Both the position numbers and the translations under genes were made by a program. DNA of 64,000 nucleotides from Nakamurella alba (GTDB taxonomy: Bacteria; Actinomycetota; Actinomycetes; Mycobacteriales; Nakamurellaceae): the NCBI RefSeq assembly GCF_009707545.1, contig NZ_WLYK01000002.1:1-64000 (forward strand), read 5' to 3'. The stretch's first letter is position 1; each line of letters opens with the position of its first letter. Shown piece after piece: positions 60,932 to 64,000 of this stretch. Below the pieces are notes generated by a model. That model was not told the origin of the DNA and did not search any database. It was given only the letters and a program-made list of their open reading frames with translations.

Positions 60932-61516
60932 GTGGTGGACGACCGACGGGCGCGCAGCGCCGTGACCGAGACCCCGGCGAGTGCCCCGACCGATGCCGAC
61001 GCCCCGGTCCGCACGATGCTCGACCAGTGGCGGGCGGAGCGGCCGGAGATCGATCCGACCCCGATGGCACTGTTCGGTCGGCTCACCCGCGCCGACACCC
61101 TGGCCCGGGCGGCCATCGAGGAGAACCTGGCGCGCTTCGGGCTGCAGCGCGGCGAGTACGACGTGCTGGCCACGTTGCGGCGCTCCGGCGCGCCGCACCT
61201 GCTGTCCGCCGGCCGGCTGGCCGCCGCGATGCTGCTCTCCCCCGCCGCGACCACGCACCGGCTGGACAAGCTGGAACGGGCCGGCCTGGTCGAGCGGCGG
61301 CCGGATCCCGACGACGGGCGCGGCACGCTGGCCGGGCTCACCCCGGCCGGGCTCGCCCTGGTCGACCGGGCCACCGACGGCCACCTCGCCGGGTTGGTGG
61401 ACCTCCAGGGTGGTCTGACCCCGGCCCAGCGCCGGGAGCTCGACCGACTGCTCGCCCTGTTCCTGCGCACCGCCCCGGGCACGGGCGACGGAAGGACCGC
61501 CACCCGGATCGGGTGA
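60932..61516 (+). CDS. MarR-family transcriptional regulator
   Basis: 194 aa. Winged helix (about 60-150) with QRGEYDVLATLRRSG, SAGRLAAAMLLSPAATTHRLDKLERAGLVERRPDPDDGRG (parts cited: SPAATTHRLDKLERAGLV and PDPDDGRG). GTG at 60932 is used; no Shine-Dalgarno is near and a leaderless start is possible. The stop codon lies inside a terminator hairpin. Confidence 0.86.
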   Translation: MVDDRRARSAVTETPASAPTDADAPVRTMLDQWRAERPEIDPTPMALFGRLTRADTLARAAIEENLARFGLQRGEYDVLATLRRSGAPHLLSAGRLAAAMLLSPAATTHRLDKLERAGLVERRPDPDDGRGTLAGLTPAGLALVDRATDGHLAGLVDLQGGLTPAQRRELDRLLALFLRTAPGTGDGRTATRIG

Positions 61517-61527
61517 CGGTCCTTCCG
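61489..61527. terminator. Nested hairpin terminator overlapping the marR stop
   Basis: Outer stem CGGAAGGACCG / CGGTCCTTCCG (11 bp), inner stem CACCCG / CGGGTG (6 bp) with loop GAT. The TGA of marR (61514-61516) is within the hairpin. It can serve both convergent transcripts. Confidence 0.8.
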
Positions 61528-61532
61528 TGCTG

Positions 61533-61600
61533 TGCTCCGCGGTCCTACCGTCAGGTGCTCCGCGGTCCTCCTGTCAGATGCTCCGCGGTCCTCCGTCAGG
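61533..61600. repeat. Tandem repeat, three copies of 22-23 bp
   Basis: Units beginning TGCTCCGCGGTCCT start at 61533, 61556 and 61579, with small changes and a one-base shorter third copy. The array lies between the marR terminator and the oxygenase stop. No function is suggested. Confidence 0.8.
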
Positions 61601-61628
61601 TGCTTCGCTCGCGGCGGAGCGGGGCCGA

Positions 61629-62402
61629 TCAGGCCTCGCTCATCGCGGTGACCTCTTCACGGCCGCGGGCCGCCAGGGCGGCGGCGCGGGCGGCGATCCG
61701 GCGGGACTGCTCGGCCTGGCCGGCATCCAGCAGCTCCTGCGGCACGGCGACGTTGTCGGCGTGCGCCCGGCCGTTGTACTTCGCGATGTACTCGTCGAGC
61801 TGCGGGCCGGACTCCCACGAGGTGATCAGGCAGTAGCGCGGATCGGTGCCGACGTGGGTGGCCGCGTGCCACAGCCGCTGGGTGTCGATGATCAGCTGGG
61901 CGCCGGCCGGCAGCGCGATCCGGGTCTCCTCCGACGGGTCGGTGCGGTTCTCCCGGAGGACGAAGTAGCTGTCCTTGTCGTCGGTGAGGTTGAAGAAGCC
62001 GCGCACCACCCAGCCGGTGCCGTCCGGGTTGAGCCGGTTGTTGTCATCCTGGTGCAGGTTGTAGAGGCAGTCCGCATAGGTGTTGGGCTGCAGCTCGATG
62101 ATCCGGCAGCGGCCGACGTTCGCGCCGGGCTCCTGCGCCCGGCGGGTCAGGTTCGGCGCCTTCTCGGTCTGCGCCGGGATCCACACGCCGTCCTTGTCGG
62201 TGCGCGGCGGGGTGTGGTTCCAGAAGCCGTTGCACTCGATCTCGCCGAAGGCGCTGGCCAGCGGCGCGAACCGGGTGTCGCCCGAGGACTTCCAGTCGAC
62301 GAACTCGATGTCCAGCCACTCCTTGGGGTCGAGTTCCTGCTGGTAGCTGTCGAGGACGACGTAGCCGGTTTCTTCCAGAGCGGCCGACTTGATGTAACCC
62401 AT
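61629..62402 (-). CDS. Putative Fe(II)/2-oxoglutarate-type oxygenase
   Basis: 257 aa. A candidate iron site is H117-Q-D119 (YNLHQDDNN) with a distal His at 179 or 183 (RLWHAATHVG) and an Arg at ~189. This fits a jelly-roll non-heme iron oxygenase (PhyH-like), but no named family is certain. No signal peptide. ATG at 62402. An iron-box-like site lies ~95 bases upstream, which would fit an iron-regulated iron enzyme. Confidence 0.65.
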   Translation of the reverse strand: MGYIKSAALEETGYVVLDSYQQELDPKEWLDIEFVDWKSSGDTRFAPLASAFGEIECNGFWNHTPPRTDKDGVWIPAQTEKAPNLTRRAQEPGANVGRCRIIELQPNTYADCLYNLHQDDNNRLNPDGTGWVVRGFFNLTDDKDSYFVLRENRTDPSEETRIALPAGAQLIIDTQRLWHAATHVGTDPRYCLITSWESGPQLDEYIAKYNGRAHADNVAVPQELLDAGQAEQSRRIAARAAALAARGREEVTAMSEA

Positions 62403-62494
62403 GGTGTGACTCTCAATCCCTTCGTGTGGGTCACGGATGACCCGTTCGTCCGGGCCCGGTGTTCGGGCCGCATGAGGCGCCTGACCGTGCCGAG

Positions 62495-62507
62495 TTAGGT
62501 AAGCCTA
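62495..62507. promoter_or_regulatory. IdeR/DmdR iron-box-like site
   Basis: TTAGGTAAGCCTA matches 12 of the first 13 bases of the DtxR/IdeR consensus TTAGGTTAGCCTAACCTAA. The right end of the site diverges. It lies in the divergent region between the oxygenase and the DUF262 gene. Confidence 0.5.
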
Positions 62508-62560
62508 CGCCCGGGTGTCATGGCCCGGGCACCACCGACATCCGCCTAGGGTAGTTGCCG

Positions 62561-64000
62561 ATGAGCGCCCAGATCAGCACCGGAACCGATGCCGCCGCCA
62601 ACGTGGACGCACGAGCGGTCAACACCGTTGCGTGGCTCTCCGCGGCGGACACGTCGATCGTGGTCCCGGTCTACCAGCGCCAGTACCGGTGGGACATCGG
62701 CCGCTGCGAGCAATTGCTCACCGACGTCCGGGCCGTCGCGGACTTCGAGGACCGGCACACCCACTTCATCGGTTCGATCCTGTCGGCGGGGGCGGGTGCA
62801 GGTGAGGAGACGGGTGCGGGCGGGGAAACGGGGGCCGACCCGGCGGAACTGGTGCTGATCGACGGTCAGCAGCGGATCACCACGTTGATGCTGCTGGCCG
62901 CCGCCGTGCAGCACACCCTGCGGGCCGCCCACCCGGAGGTCGCCGCGGAGATCGACGGCCTCCTGGTCCGGCCCGGCACGGGTCGCACCAAGTTGCGGCC
63001 GCACCATGCCTGGGCCGAGGTGTTCGAGGACGTCGTGCTGGACAGGCGTGCGGCCGGTGACGGGACGGCGGACTCCCGGTTCGCGGACAACTACGCCTTC
63101 TTCCGGAGCCAGGTGTCCGCGGACGAGGCGCCGCGGATCTGGCGCGGGCTGTGCAAGCTCGAGCACGTCGCGATCAGTCTCGGCGCTGACGCCAATGCCC
63201 AGCAGATCTTCGAGAGCCTGAACTCGACCGGTGAGCCGCTGCGCGACGACGAGCTGATCCACAACTACGTGCTGATGGGGCTGTCGCACGCCGAGCAGAA
63301 CCGGATCGAGGACACCTTCTGGGCGCCGATCGAGCGGGCGACCGGAGAGGCGATCGGCCGCTTCTGGCGGCACTACCTGGTGATGACCACCGGGCGAGAG
63401 GTGGTGGCGGCCGGCGAGCGCGGGGTCTACGACGCCTTCCACCAGCGCTTCCCGCGGCTGGACCGCGGCACCCTGCCGGACCTCGCCGCCGAGTGGGTCG
63501 GCTACGCCGAGGTCTACCAGGTGCTGCTCGGTCCGGAACTCGAACCGGACCCGCGGATCGCCCGACACCTGGCCCACCTCAACGTGTTCGGCCACGGCAC
63601 GTACCCGCTGGTGATGCGCGCCTATCACGGCTACCGGACCGGGCTGGTGGACGCCGACACCCTGGTGACCGTGCTCACCGACATCCAGTCGCTGCTGCTG
63701 CGGCGGACGATCGTCGAGATCGGCACGGACCGACTGGTGGCCCGGCTGTGCCGCGCGGCCCTGGACGGCCCGGCGGCCCTGGTGGTGGCGATGGCCCGGA
63801 TCACGCCATCCGACGAGCGGGTGCGGATCGCGCTGAAGTACCGGCCGCTGCCGCACCCGCGGTACGTGCTGAGCCGACTGGCCGGCGGCGAGGTGATCGG
63901 TGCGGCCGGCCCGCTCGACCTCGAGCACGTGTTCCCGCTCGCCCCGGCGGACACCTGGACCGGCGACGGGCGGCGGATCTGGGCCGACTACTCCGAGGAC
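62561..64000 (+). CDS. DUF262 protein with start of DUF1524, GmrSD-like (partial)
   Basis: First 480 residues; the gene runs off the right edge. The N-terminal DUF262 has the VPVYQRQYRW motif near residue 36 and the ParB-like DGQQRITTLML motif near 101. Near the end, LDLEHVFPLAP looks like the start of the DUF1524 HNH motif. Such proteins are GmrSD-type modification-dependent nucleases or related defence proteins, but many have no proven role. Start ATG at 62561 has a TAGGGT -10 candidate at -10 to -15, so it may be leaderless. Confidence 0.8.
   Translation, partial: MSAQISTGTDAAANVDARAVNTVAWLSAADTSIVVPVYQRQYRWDIGRCEQLLTDVRAVADFEDRHTHFIGSILSAGAGAGEETGAGGETGADPAELVLIDGQQRITTLMLLAAAVQHTLRAAHPEVAAEIDGLLVRPGTGRTKLRPHHAWAEVFEDVVLDRRAAGDGTADSRFADNYAFFRSQVSADEAPRIWRGLCKLEHVAISLGADANAQQIFESLNSTGEPLRDDELIHNYVLMGLSHAEQNRIEDTFWAPIERATGEAIGRFWRHYLVMTTGREVVAAGERGVYDAFHQRFPRLDRGTLPDLAAEWVGYAEVYQVLLGPELEPDPRIARHLAHLNVFGHGTYPLVMRAYHGYRTGLVDADTLVTVLTDIQSLLLRRTIVEIGTDRLVARLCRAALDGPAALVVAMARITPSDERVRIALKYRPLPHPRYVLSRLAGGEVIGAAGPLDLEHVFPLAPADTWTGDGRRIWADYSED

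Overview
This is a GC-rich chromosomal window from an actinobacterium (Actinomycetota). The left edge carries the first ~41 nt of a 16S rRNA gene with a typical actinobacterial leader. Other lineage signs are GTG starts, 4-bp gene overlaps, a DUF5998 gene, the argCJBDFRH-mpg-tyrS order and a pheST locus. Genus cannot be fixed from sequence alone; a Nakamurella/Frankiales/Pseudonocardiales-like background is only a guess.

Layout. 1-674: 16S 5' end, rrn leader and a clear rrn promoter, all on the minus strand. 675-10211: minus-strand arginine cluster (argC-J-B-D-F-R-H) followed by mpg and tyrS. 10282-14250: minus-strand ABC importer with two permeases, an ATPase and a Tat lipoprotein of the NMT1/THI5 type. 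14706-19964: DUF5998, pheT, pheS and a PemK-like gene. 19977-50507: a catabolic supercluster of about thirty genes. It holds a flavin/2Fe-2S reductase, a KshA-like Rieske oxygenase with an unknown 92-residue partner, a 4-hydroxyacetophenone-monooxygenase-like Baeyer-Villiger enzyme, two ThDP enzymes, three crotonases, two MaoC hydratases, three SDRs, a thiolase, a CoA ligase, two metal-dependent hydrolases and a class II aldolase. It also holds a TauD-like oxygenase, a branched-chain-type ABC importer with fused LivM-LivG, a FadR-family regulator, a VOC protein and an exported intradiol dioxygenase. 50989-54933: dicarboxylate carrier DctA and a divergent CitA/DcuS-type two-component system. 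55103-57241: HIT hydrolase and a TROVE/Ro60 orthologue (Rsr). 57242-57839 is a noncoding stretch holding a tRNA-like fold that looks like a bacterial Y RNA. 57840-61516: LysR/EamA pair, an SRPBCC protein, a SnoaL-like protein and MarR. 61629-64000: a Fe/2OG-type oxygenase behind an iron box, then a DUF262/DUF1524 (GmrSD-like) gene cut by the window edge.

How the genes fit together. The supercluster reads as import (Liv system), CoA activation (ligase), ring or chain oxygenation (Rieske plus reductase, BVMO), beta-oxidation-like steps (crotonase, MaoC, SDR, thiolase) and C-C cleavage (ThDP enzymes, aldolase). It fits an aromatic, alicyclic or terpenoid-type carbon source, but the substrate is not determined. 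A 16-bp motif recurs near four promoters of this region, including that of the FadR-type regulator gene, and suggests a regulon. Three families of 15-16-bp tandem repeats with a shared core lie in its intergenic regions. The most distinctive non-protein signal is the Y-RNA candidate upstream of rsr.
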